In this document: positions 10,645 through 21,268 of the stretch, one piece after another
Layout: each line of letters opens with the position of its first letter
Position numbering within the stretch: the stretch's first letter is position 1
Assembly: GCA_039720395.1 (NCBI GenBank)
Contig: CM077828.1
Span: forward strand, 15,412,264-15,476,263
Length of the DNA stretch: 64,000 nt
Direction: 5' to 3'
DNA from: Liquidambar formosana
Lineage: Eukaryota > Streptophyta > Magnoliopsida > Saxifragales > Altingiaceae
Translations under genes and position numbers: made by a program
The notes under the pieces: model-generated
Told to the model about the DNA's origin: nothing
The model's input: only the letters and a program-made list of their open reading frames with translations
Databases searched by the model: none

Positions 10645-13002
10645 GTTGCCCCTCTTTTGGCTGAGTTTTGCATTGCAATACGAAAGTCAAAAGCCTCAAA
10701 AGACAAACCATTTACCAGTTGGCAACTTAAAGTCCACACACACACATGCAATAAGGTCGTGCTAGCCTCAGCTGACTACCTACGTACTCCTCAGAGATCA
10801 AACCTAGTGTAGTTCATGCAAAACGATGGGGGCACTCAGTAGGTAATTTCTCAAAACTACCAACTGAAAAAGATCAATATGAAAATTTTATTCCTTTCCT
10901 GGGGAATAAACAAGAAGCTTCATCCCTTTCCCGGGGAATGAATAAGAAAACACTAATGATAGAAACTTTATCCATTTCCCTGTGGATAAAGGTGTAATCC
11001 ATTTCCCTGTGGATTACAAACAATCGTAGAAGATCCCTTTTCCTGTGGATCACAAGTAATCAGAGAAGACCCCTTTTCCTGTGGGTCACAAGCAAATAGA
11101 GAAGACCCCTTTTCTCATGGGTCACAAGCATAAAAATAGTGATAAAGTGCTCTTAAAGGCGAGTAAGAATTCTATCTAGAAATCAAACCCAAAGGTGTCC
11201 ATCTGGACAAGCATGAACTCTATATAGAGTTCAAACCCAAAAAACAATGATAAGTTGCCTCGCAAGGCGAGTAAGAATTCTATCTAGAATTCAAACCCAA
11301 AGGTGCCCATCTGGACAGGCAGGAACTCTATCTAGAGTTCAAACCCAAAAATAGCAATAAGATGTCTCGCAAGGCGAGTAAGAATTCTATCTAGAATTCA
11401 AACCCAAAGGTGTCTATCTGGACAAGGAGGAACCCTATCTAGAGTTCGAACCCAAAAACGATGATAAAATGCCTCGCAAGGTGAGTAAGAATTCTATCTA
11501 GAATTCAAATCCAACGACCATTAATGCAGCAGACTAGCCAAGTAATTAATAGAGAATATCTCATGAGAAAGACCTCGTCCCTTTCATAGGGAATGCACAT
11601 GAAAACATCAAATCACTTAAATGCATATGGATGCAGACCCTACTTCAAGGAATAAACAACAGGAACAAACCTTAGTCTAAGGGATGAACAAAAACATGAC
11701 TCACAGCACAAGAAGAGAAGACTCTCAAGACACGATAAAGAGGATATGAAATCACAATGGATAATCTTTGAAATGTTCTTTTACTTCGGGACACAATCCT
11801 CACAGGGTTCACCTTGCCCTTTGCTCAAAGTTCTTCCTTCTATTTTTATCATTCTTTTTTCACTTTCATTTTTCATTTCTTTTCCTTCTCTTTTTTCAAG
11901 CCCTAACTTTTGCCTAGGCCGCCCTTTTGGGTTTTCAACCTAGCAGGCATTTTCTCTTTCTTATTTTTCATTCAATTCAGACCAGTCTGATAGTCATCAA
12001 TCAATAATCAAGCCATCAGCACCTTCAAAAGATCATTTTCACCATCACAATCTTTCCAATGGCATTAAACTGCTTGAAAGCTTCTTCATAACATGGTAAA
12101 CATTAATAAAGTGCTAATCTTTCTATTTGAATTATCAATAGTTCAACTTTCTAACACATGAATCTTTTGCACATGCCCCCTTGTATGAACAATGATGTGG
12201 CTGCACCTCTAAAGGTTGCCTACGTACCCAAAAAGGGATCAAGCCTTGCGTAGTTCATCCATATTTGAACAACTTCAATCAATCAGAGAGGACTTTTACT
12301 TGGACCGTAATGTAGGCTCAGGGTTCTAGGCTCATGAAAGAAAGGATATTAAGGCTCAAGTTTAATTTCAATGGGTTCCTATCTGTCAAGGATTACTTCA
12401 ACACTACTCATTTCACTTTCCAACTTAGCACTTCATTTGCTATTTCACTTTGGCATCTTTTTTTCTTTTTTCTCACCCTTTTTTTTTTCTTTCTTTTTCT
12501 TTTCATCTCTTATGTTTTTTTTTTTCTCAATTTTTTTTCTATTTTTTTCTATTTCAATGGTTTATACACCACCCTTTCTTTCAAACAAACATCTTTTTAA
12601 AATTTGCCCCTAGTGTAGAGGGCAATCCTTGACAAGGGTATCACAAAGGAAAATATTCAGGCTCAACATGGCTAACAAGGGATTTTTCTTTTCTTTTGAA
12701 GGACAGTAGAAATGATGGCTCTCTTCATTTTGATTTCCATTGTTCGCAGTTCATGCATTAAAAGGGCAAGTATATTAACTCATGTGCTAGAAAAGCAAAC
12801 TATAACAAACCCTTGAGAAAGCAAGCAATAAATTAATGAAAACCATTCATTGATAATCAAAAGAAACAATCATACCAAAATAATTATCCCAACATAATTG
12901 TTCCAAACTATAAAAATCCAACCAAAATAACCAATTATTCAAATAATGTCTTAAAGCCATAGAAACTAAAAGAAACTAAGCAATCCTCTACTTTCAGACC
13001 CA
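10645..13002 (-). other. 3' internal region of the gag-only element, no genes
   Basis: It begins with the purine tract next to the 3' LTR, then holds short repeats with TTTCCCTGTGGAT-like units (about 10890-11130), a minisatellite of about 107 bp (11155-11516) and pyrimidine-rich sequence. No polymerase motif is readable on either strand. Confidence 0.6.
11155..11516. repeat. Minisatellite of about 107 bp, three to four units
   Basis: The motif GAGTAAGAATTCTATCTAGA recurs at 11161, 11269, 11376 and 11482. Each unit also has a second arm (GAACTCTATCTAGAGTTC) that is close to an inverted copy of itself, so each unit could fold. Confidence 0.85.
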
Positions 13003-13880
13003 CTACGTCCCATTTGCATATGGAGGTGGCATGGCGTGGTGGTTTGGGAGTGGATTCGTCACTGTATTTGGTTCTTCTGGCCTAGGAAGCTTCCCTGAAT
13101 CGATCATATCCTGAATGGTGTGGCGAAGACGACCGCACCTATCTGTGTGATGACCATTACTCTGGTGAAAATCACAATACTCGTTCTCATTGTAGTTCGG
13201 TGCCGACTTGTTGATAGGAGTAGGATCCAGCGGCTTCAGCTTTCCTCTTTTCACTAAATTCCGAAGGGCTGTAGATAGAGACACACCAAGTGAAGAGAAC
13301 TCCCTAGGTCCACTACGAGGATTAACTGAATTAACCTCATTAGCTTTGTTGCCATTACTTGCACTCAAGCTACCAAATCCATACGTGCGCTTCTTCCCAT
13401 CATTCTTATCAATTAGCCCACTATCCATGCCATCCTCAACTTGTATACCAACATCGTACAAGTCTTCAAAGGTCCTCAATGGAATAGGCATCAATGGTCT
13501 TCCAAAAACCGGTAGAAGGTTCTTCACAATCATGCACACCTGATCCTTCTCAGTTGGACGATTGGGCATTTTAATAGCTTTAGCCCTCCACCTCATTAAG
13601 AACTTAGAGAATGTCTCATTATTCTTCTGCTTTGTAGTCTCCAAATCTCGCAGAGTTACATCGAGTTGGGCATTGTAGTTGTAATGGTGCACGAACTCCA
13701 TTGCTAGTTCCTTCTAGTCTTGGTTCTTTGCAATGTCCAAGGAAAGGTACCAATTCATAGCATCGCCATTAAGGGTCCTTGGGAAACAATTCACAATCTG
13801 CTCTTCAGAAAGCCCTATAGGTTTCATCGCCAGAATGTACTGCTTCAAATGATTGCGAGGATTACCAGTCCCATCAAACA
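13003..13880 (-). pseudogene. Gag, C-terminal part, of the gag-only element
   Basis: Read on the minus strand, the frame from about 13880 contains a plant Ty3/gypsy gag core (NCFPRTLNGDAMNWYLSL, then LRDLETTKQKNNETFSKFL and FLMRWRAKA) and ends in a zinc-binding-like stretch, YCDFHQSNGHHTDRC. A TAG stop at 13711-13713 replaces what is usually tryptophan in this family. The N-terminal part is separated by the nested element and lies at 16638-17059. Gag packages retrotransposon RNA into particles. This copy is broken. Confidence 0.85.
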
Positions 13881-13885
13881 CATCC

Positions 13886-15005
13886 TGTAACGCCCCAAAA
13901 TTTATAAACCATAACACGTACAATTTTTTTTTATGAGCTCCGTACAAATAAACCTTTTCAAAAATACATTCCTTTCAAAATACAGAGTATTGCGCAGCTG
14001 CGGGTAGCCATGGTTAACCCAAAACTCATCATTAAATATACATTGGCCAACCAAATGAATAAAATTACATCAGCTTTAAATAAAAATAAATGTACGCGAT
14101 AACTTCTCCAAATCTCAACCCCAATTCTACTACGTGCCGCCAACAATTATCACCTGAAAATATATTGGGGTGAGCGAACAACTGCCCAGTAGGAAATCAA
14201 ATTCCTATACAATAAATAATGTTTCAAAATCACATACAAGCATTTATATATTCAAAATAATATATAAATTAATCAAATAATACGAACTCCAAATCATAAA
14301 CCTCAAATATAATCTCTATGAAATCAACCATCATAAACCTCAAATATATCACCATCAAGAATTATCACCTTGCATAAATAAAATCTTAACATATGCTTCA
14401 AAATAATCATCATTTACCATACAAGAATTAAACCCCCTACCTCAAAAATAAGTGAATAAAATAAGTCGGATTAAAACTTCCCATACTCCGACCGATGAAC
14501 CGTTTGGCCACTGCCTCTCTCGGCTTCTCCCTTCCTCTTTCTCCCTTTCTTATTTCTTTCCTTCTCTTCTCTATTTATTTCTTCTCTTCCGTCCTTTCCT
14601 CCTTCTCTCTCTCTCTCTTCATCATTTCTTCTTTTCTTTATTCTACACCTACCTCCCACTTTTTTTTCTTTTCTTCCTTCTTTTCCTATGTGCCCACACC
14701 ACTAGCTACCTTTTTTTTTTTTTATTTATTCTTTTGACTTTTTCTATCCTCTTTTTCTTCTTTCTTCTTTCTTCTTTCTTTCTCTCTTTTCACGTGATCT
14801 CTCTCTTTTTTCCCAATTCTTTTATTCTTTTGTCTATATATATATATATATATCACAAATTAATTATCCTTTCCATCCAAAGCAATTTAATGCAATATAT
14901 CCCAACATTCAACTAACCTCAACAATATTTAAATTTATCACCTTGTGTATAATTCCACCAAATATACACACGTAAAATAAATCAATAAATATTCAGGGTA
15001 TTACA
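13886..15005 (-). repeat. 3' LTR of the nested element
   Basis: 1120 bp, TGTAACG to GTATTACA. A pyrimidine-rich stretch (about 14500-14800) creates long apparent reading frames full of F, L and S, which are not genes. Confidence 0.92.
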
Positions 15006-15511
15006 TTCCACTACCCTTAAAAGAAATTTCGTCCTCGAAATTTGAATAACCTCAGATCAAATACTTATTGGTTATACCACTAAGCTTCCGCTGCAAACTC
15101 TGATTTTTTTTAAAAGAGCTCATAAATCAAACAAAAATTTTCCATTCTCAAGAAAACAATTTTTTTTTTTTTCTAAAATAGGTATTGTATTTTTTTCATC
15201 AAGAATTTCAAATAAACCATAGTACCACACGCGGTACGTACTAACTTAACCATGCCATCTCATAATAAAACAATACCTTCACTTTTCCCAGATCTTGGAC
15301 TTGTCCGCTTTTGATGTGAAATATGTGACTCATCCCTCAACCTCACCCTCACCCTATTGAGCCTATTGGGACTGTTGGGACTGTTGGTTCACTCAACCTC
15401 ACCCTCACCCTCACCCATCTTGGGCCTATTGGGACTGTTGGTCCTATTGAAACTATTGCCACATCATCTCCCATCCAAAAGTCAGAGTCGTCCTTAGCTC
15501 TGATACCAAAT
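15006..15511 (-). other. Interior of the nested element
   Basis: 506 bp without coding capacity. It has the purine-tract region beside the left LTR, repeats of CCTCACCCTCACC and GGGACTGTTGG at 15340-15450, and the tRNA primer site at 15497-15508. Confidence 0.8.
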
Positions 15512-16632
15512 TGTAACGCCCCAAAATTTATAAACCTCAACACGTACAATTTTTTTTTATGAGCTCCGTACAAATCAATATTTTCAAAAATACATTCCTT
15601 TCAAAATACAGAGTATTGCGCAGCTGCGGGTAGCCATGGTTAACCCAAAACTCATCATTAAATATACATTGGCCAACCAAATGAATAAAATTACATCAGC
15701 TTTAAATAAAAATAAATGTACGCGATAACTTCTCCAAATCTCAACCCCAATTCTACTACGTGCCGCCAACAATTATCACCTGAAAATATATTGGGGTGAG
15801 CGAACAACTGCCCAGTAGGAAATCAAATTCCTATACAATAAATAATGTTTCAAAATCACATACAAGCATTTATATATTCAAAATAATATATAAATTAATC
15901 AAATAATACGAACTCCAAATCATAAACCTCAAATATAATCTCTATGAAATCAACCATCATAAACCTCAAATATATCACCATCAAGAATTATCACCTTGCA
16001 TAAATAAAATCTTAACATATGCTTCAAAATAATCATCATTTACCATACAAGAATTAAACCCCCTACCTCAAAAATAAGTGAATAAAATAAGTCGGATTAA
16101 AACTTCCCATACTCCGACCGATGAACCGTTTGGCCACTGCCTCTCTCGGCTTCTCCCTTCCTCTTTCTCCCTTTCTTATTTCTTTCCTTCTCTTCTCTAT
16201 TTATTTCTTCTCTTCCGTCCTTTCCTCCTTCTCTCTCTCTCTCTTCATCATTTCTTCTTTTCTTTATTCTACACCTACCTCCCACTTTTTTTTCTTTTCT
16301 TCCTTCTTTTCCTATGTGCCCACACCACTAGCTACCTTTTTTTTTTTTTTATTTATTCTTTTGACTTTTTCTATCCTCTTTTTCTTCTTTCTTCTTTCTT
16401 CTTTCTTTCTCTCTTTTCACGTGATCTCTCTCTTTTTTCCCAATTCTTTTATTCTTTTGTCTATATATATATATATATATCACAAATTAATTATCCTTTC
16501 CATCCAAAGCAATTTAATGCAATATATCCCAACATTCAACTAACCTCAACAATATTTAAATTTATCACCTTGTGTATAATTCCACCAAATATACACACGT
16601 AAAATAAATCAATAAATATTCAGGGTATTACA
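15512..16632 (-). repeat. 5' LTR of the nested element
   Basis: 1121 bp, differing from the left LTR at only a few bases near the start (for example ACCTCAACACG versus ACCATAACACG) and in T-run length. Confidence 0.92.
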
Positions 16633-16637
16633 CATCC

Positions 16638-17059
16638 ATCTTAGGCATTTTGAATTTTGGGGGTAGTTGGACGTCAGGAAATGGACATAATTCATCCATG
16701 TCTAACATGTACTCTTCAACACCTTGAGACTTCCTCAAAATGGTCTTCATCTTTTCCACCTCAGCAGAAATGTCTTGCACCTCTTTTCCCTTCTTCTTGG
16801 TTTCAGCTTCCTTCTTCTCAGATTCATCTTCTTTCTTCTTAGATTCAGCTTCTTTCTTCTTATAGTAGTCCTCTTTATCTTCTTTATTAAAGATGAAATC
16901 TTCATCCTTCACCTCATCTTTGGATTCTTCTTTAGTTGCTTGTTTACCCTGGCTGACTTCAATCTTTTGGAGTCTTTCTAAAACAGGCGCCATTGACCTT
17001 TCCATCATCTTTACCATCATCTCTTCCAATCTCTTCACCAAATCTTGTTCAGTAGCCAT
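16638..17059 (-). pseudogene. Gag, N-terminal part, of the gag-only element
   Basis: The minus-strand frame starts MATEQDLVKRLEEMM at 17059 and continues through a highly charged, coiled-coil-like stretch of lysine and glutamate (about residues 45-95) to DMDELCPFPDVQLPPKF. It runs into the nested element at 16632. The remaining gag is at 13003-13880. The lysine/glutamate run is typical of low-complexity gag N-termini of this kind of element. Confidence 0.8.
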
Positions 17060-18297
17060 TGCAACAGTTTGGGTAACTTCTACTTTTTCTAACCTCCCAG
17101 ACGGATTACGGACCCAAGTTGGTTGTGTAGGATTCTCTTTAGAAGCAATGATTGATTATCCCTGCAAAGAATATTCCTTTATAAAAACCATTTACCATGA
17201 TTATCCATAATGATTTCACATCAATTCATCCAAACATGCCTCTAAAATAAAGCCTATCAAAGACTAGAGAATTGAACCAAAAAAAGGAACCTAGACACAC
17301 TTAGACCAAGACTCAAAGACCTAAAAGGAAAAAATGAAAGTGGACATAGACTCCTAAAATGACAACTAAAGACCTAGACAAGAGACATGGTGACAACATG
17401 CAACACTAAAAAAGAAAAGATGTAAACCCTAGATGAATAGGCCTAATGCCCCTAAGATGGACCAACAACAAGACCACACATAAAGAAAGAAGACTCAACT
17501 AACCCTCATACCCCTAAATTGAAAGACTCTAATAAATGAGACGCCTTTAGGAAAAAGAGATGGACCTAAAATTATGAGAGAAAGCCCAACATAGAATCAG
17601 ATTATGGACACATGAAGCCAAGGGTATTACATTGGGTTCAACCAACCAAAGTCTATTCGTTTTTCGCATCTAAGCCCATTATAATATCCACACATTCTTC
17701 CACTCTCATTTGGATCCAAGCCCATATTTTCTTTTTGATTTCTTTGATTTTTGATTTTTGATTTTTTAATTTCTTTTTTTCTTTTTTTTTTTTGGGCTTG
17801 GACCCAATTACAAAATCACGCACCTCACCTCTCAATTGGGCCTAGACTTGAAAAAGAGAATAGACAATGATGGGCCTTGCGCCTAAGTCCAAACATTATG
17901 GGCCTAATATGCAAATGCAACATGACATGCAAAGTGACACACATTCAAACAGGGCTATGCAAAGGTTGTTGGGGTAACTAGTGGAGTAGTGGTGTTAGTT
18001 AATGGGGTACTTCTCCTTCAAGGGTCACCCAAGCTAGGGCACTCAAAGAGTGGCCCGTTAACGTACTCACTAGCTTATCACAGGCTAGTGGCACAGGCTG
18101 TGGGTTGATGATGCCAACTTCCAGTAACCATAGGCTCGAATGGGACCCGGTACTTTTCATCAGACTGTCATCGAGGGTAATAGGGTGGTAGTGCGCGTGT
18201 GTGCAATTTTGGTCTTTTCCAATTAAACAATTTAAATTAAGTAAAGCCATAAATCACTATACGGAATCTAGCTCTCTATCCCCAGTGGAGTCGCCAC
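17060..18297 (-). other. 5' leader of the gag-only element, no genes
   Basis: Untranslated leader between the 5' LTR and gag. The reverse complement of 18281-18297 reads GTGGCGACTCCACTGGG beside the LTR and is a likely primer binding site; I cannot name the tRNA with certainty. Short frames (17653-17835, 17999-18250) show no recognisable domain. Confidence 0.55.
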
Positions 18298-19814
18298 TGT
18301 GAGAGCCATGCCCTAAATACCACATAGCTCGAGAATACGCATTAGTCTCAAAGGACTAACACGGAGAGGAGTCGCCACCCAATATTGGGAACGAGTGAAC
18401 CCTAGCAGGGTCTAGCTCGTCATAACCAGAGATTCGGGTTCGGAGGTAGGGTACGTCGCTAGGAAGGTGTTAGGCAACCAGCCACGCCCGGTCGAAATCG
18501 GCCCCCACACATGATTAATGGCTTTAATTAATCGAAATGCTCAATTAAAATTGACCCTAAATCATGCAATAACGGCAGCACACATAATGACCAAAATAAT
18601 GAATAAATAAAGAAAATAAAATAAAAGAATATATAGAAAGCAGAGATCAGAATATACAAAAGACCAACCAGATACTAATCAACTAAGAGCAAAACTAAAT
18701 AAAATAATAAACAAAAAATCTGTCTGCCGAGATAAGGTGCGTACGCATCACTGATTGGTGCGTACGCATCACTGATATATGTGTACGCACCTAATAGGCA
18801 TTTCACGCAGAATCACAGAACTCACATATTAGTCTACATCATGCATCCCAAAATAAATAAAATAAAACTAAACCTAAAAACAAATAAATACAAATATAAA
18901 AACTAAACCTAAATCATGCTAATCATGCTTTAGACAAAAATAAAATAAAATAAAAATAAATAACAGAAGAACTAAAATAAAAGCTAAATAAAAGTAAATT
19001 TACCGACTTTGTAATTGTTCGTGGCTCCTCAGGTCTTTAGATTGAATCAAACCAACACGAATCCTCTTTTTCCCAAAGTGGTATCACAGCAAAGAGATCA
19101 AAACTCACTCAACTTTGAAAAGAAATGGAAAACAAAAAAGAGAACAAGAGAAAAGAAAAGTGATTTTCGTCACTTTGCAGCAGTAGCAACTTCAATCGCG
19201 TTTTTGGGTATGAAAACGTTGGATTTGGAGAAAGCTTGTGAAATACAAAGTTGTAGATAATTGAATTATCTTTCTAACAAGACCAGTTTCATCAAATTTT
19301 GACTTCGGATGAAAAAGTTATGATTAAAATACGATTGCTGGTTTCAGAAAAACTGCTGCTGAATTATGACGAATTTCACTCCCTCCAAACCCTATTCTCC
19401 TCTTCCCTTTTTTAAAGACATTAAGAGAGTATTTATAGCTGAAATCTGGAGTTTCCCTTTCCTTCCTAGACTAGGTTTCTTTGGAGAATAATCAAAAGGT
19501 ATTTTATAATGATAAAAGACTTCTAATCTAAATAGGAAAAGGAAATTGTCTTTTGTAAAAATTGGGAGACTGACCGCTAACACGCATGCACATGTATCGT
19601 ATGTGCATACACACACTCATCACATACGTACACGTGTTAGTGGTATGATAAAAATGGCTAATTTAATAAAATAATTTTCCTTTCATTTTAACAAAAAATC
19701 TCATGCTGTGATTCCAACTAATTCTTCAAGAATAATCCGTAAATAATCACACTAAACTCATCATCGGGGCCACGGGACTTAAGATGACAATAGGTACAAA
19801 ATGGGGTGTCTACA
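18298..19814 (-). repeat. 5' LTR of the gag-only element
   Basis: TGTGAGAGCC to GTCTACA. It matches the left LTR apart from scattered substitutions and one short duplication near 18750. Confidence 0.9.
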
Positions 19815-20451
19815 CCCGCATCCAATAGAAAGCCGCTTAAGGTCCCATAAACTGCAAACCTACCATCATCCCTACCACCTCAGGGCTACGAACACAAGGT
19901 AGTAGTTGGGATTGTAGCCCAAATCCAATTCTTAGCCCAGAAAAAGCTCACAGTGGCTTTCAAACCTCGGCCCACTTGATTTTCAATAAGTTCTATCCGT
20001 TCTAATACAGAGTATTATTTTTTCTGCTGCAATTGTTTAAATTTATTAAGTTTAAATTTATTATTTTTCCAACCATCTTGAAAGTGATTTTCCGTGTTTA
20101 TTAAATTTTTAGTCAATATTTGGAGGCGCCATTTTTAACATGTCTATGCTTCAGGATGACGCTTGGATTATTTATATATGAGTATTTGAGTGGGAAAAAA
20201 AAAATGAGAAAAGACTAATTAATATTTGAATGGGGGGAAAAAAACAACTAATTATTTAAAAGATTAACAATTTAGAGAATTCAAAAATGAGAAAAGGGTT
20301 GATGACCCATTGACCCATCAGAAACCAAAGCACCAGGTCATAGACTCATAGTGCTTTTTTCTTTCTTTTTTTATTTTTATTTTTATTTTTTATTTTTTTT
20401 AAGTCCTTGGATTGTCATGAATACATGATAGGTTGGTTTACATTATTATAA
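19815..20451 (+). other. Duplicated non-coding segment
   Basis: It follows the target-site duplication of the gag-only element and matches 46110-46622 in unit 2. It contains CAATAGAAAGCCGCT and a T-rich run. No gene is seen. Confidence 0.55.
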
Positions 20452-21058
20452 TGTTGGAAATTTATGTGAGGACCCGTTTTCTTAATAGGGATTATTAGCA
20501 CTTAATATATGATTAGAGTAGTTAATCCCTTCATTTGTTGGATAACCTAATGTAAGGGTAATCCATTAGTATGATAATATGATATTATATGTGTTTCGAT
20601 GCTTATTTTGATGAATTGAGTATCTTATGTGAGTGTTGGGCCTTATTTGCAGTTTCGGGTTAAGCTGCTGAAATTTGGCTAAGTATGGGAGAAAAATGAG
20701 TTTTCATATATCTTCGTTTTTAAAGATAATTTTTGGCGGTAATAGAAGTTTATAATATTATAAGACTTCTGTGATTTTATGGGATTTTATTAGCATGTTT
20801 GGATTGGTTTCCTCACATGTTTGTTTTGGGAAAATCTGTCGGGCGACGGATTTTGTACTAAAACTTGGAAATGAGATTTTGATATATTGGGTATTTGATT
20901 TTTCTGATATTTTATTTGGATTCAAATGGGGGGTTATTTGCTTATTTTCATTAAATAACTTAAAGTAAGATTACTTAAATATTTTGGATGAAAATAAGGC
21001 TGATGTCTGTGCTGATGGAGAGTTGCTGATTGACTGTTTATTTTTGGCTGTCTGTGCA

Positions 21059-21206
21059 TTTCAGACGGCTGAAACATGTTTCAGCCGTCTGAAAGACCAT
21101 TTTCAGCCGGCTAAAAGTTCATGTCAGCCGACTGAAAATTCCAGAGAGGAATGTTTTGTGTTGGCCACTTTCAGCCGGCTGAAAATACTTTTCAGCCGTC
21201 TGAAAG
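21059..21206. repeat. Cluster of TTTCAGCCGNCTGAAA palindromes in the solo LTR
   Basis: Six copies or near copies of a self-complementary 16-mer lie within 150 bp, including a perfect TTTCAGCCGGCTGAAA at 21169-21184. They lie 55-200 bp upstream of the TATA box at 21261, where LTR enhancers usually are. Confidence 0.85.
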
Positions 21207-21260
21207 TGTCAGCGGACAGTTTCAATAAAGGGTTAAAATGACCCATTTGCCCCCCTTTTC

Positions 21261-21268
21261 TATATAAA
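21261..21268 (+). promoter_or_regulatory. TATA box of the solo LTR
   Basis: TATATAAA is followed by a leader rich in GA (AGAGATAGAGAGAATGAGAG). It is the expected U3/R core promoter if the LTR is read on +. Confidence 0.5.

Larger units (their letters stand above)
13886..16632 (-). mobile_element. Nested small LTR retrotransposon without genes, 2.7 kb
   Basis: Two nearly identical LTRs (13886-15005, 15512-16632) begin TGTAACGCCCC and end GGTATTACA. A perfect 5-bp target-site duplication CATCC flanks it (13881-13885 and 16633-16637), which shows insertion into the gag of the older element. The 506-bp interior has GCTCTGATACCA at 15497-15508, the complement of the initiator-methionine tRNA primer site, so the element runs on minus. 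No proteins are encoded. It must use enzymes supplied elsewhere. The near identity of its LTRs implies a recent insertion. Confidence 0.92.
9149..19814 (-). mobile_element. Gag-only LTR retrotransposon (non-autonomous), 10.7 kb
   Basis: Two long LTRs (9149-10644 and 18298-19814) begin TGTGAG and end GTCTACA. The element is flanked by a 5-bp target-site duplication, CCTGC before and CCCGC after, with one mismatch. The uninterrupted site is visible in unit 2 at about 46100 (TATAGCCCGTAGCC). Minus orientation follows from the purine tract AAAAGAGGGGCAAC beside the left LTR, and from the gag reading direction. The interior has gag only. I see no protease, reverse transcriptase, RNase H or integrase, so it would depend on another element's enzymes, as known for gag-only terminal-repeat retrotransposons. 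A second LTR element sits inside its gag. Confidence 0.88.

Noticed and set aside
11155..11516. CRISPR-like array
   Set aside because: Units of about 107 bp are repeated as a whole without unique spacers, in a plant retrotransposon.
12334..12632. Overlapping hydrophobic frames
   Set aside because: They come from T-runs in the untranslated part of the gag-only element.
14452..14916. Long + frame rich in F, L, S and Y (repeated at 16078-16602)
   Set aside because: It lies in pyrimidine-rich LTR sequence of the nested element, has no domain, and its frame changes with T-run length between the two LTRs.
20984..21241. 85-residue frame in the 2.5-kb solo LTR
   Set aside because: It is generated by the palindrome cluster and is not matched to any family.
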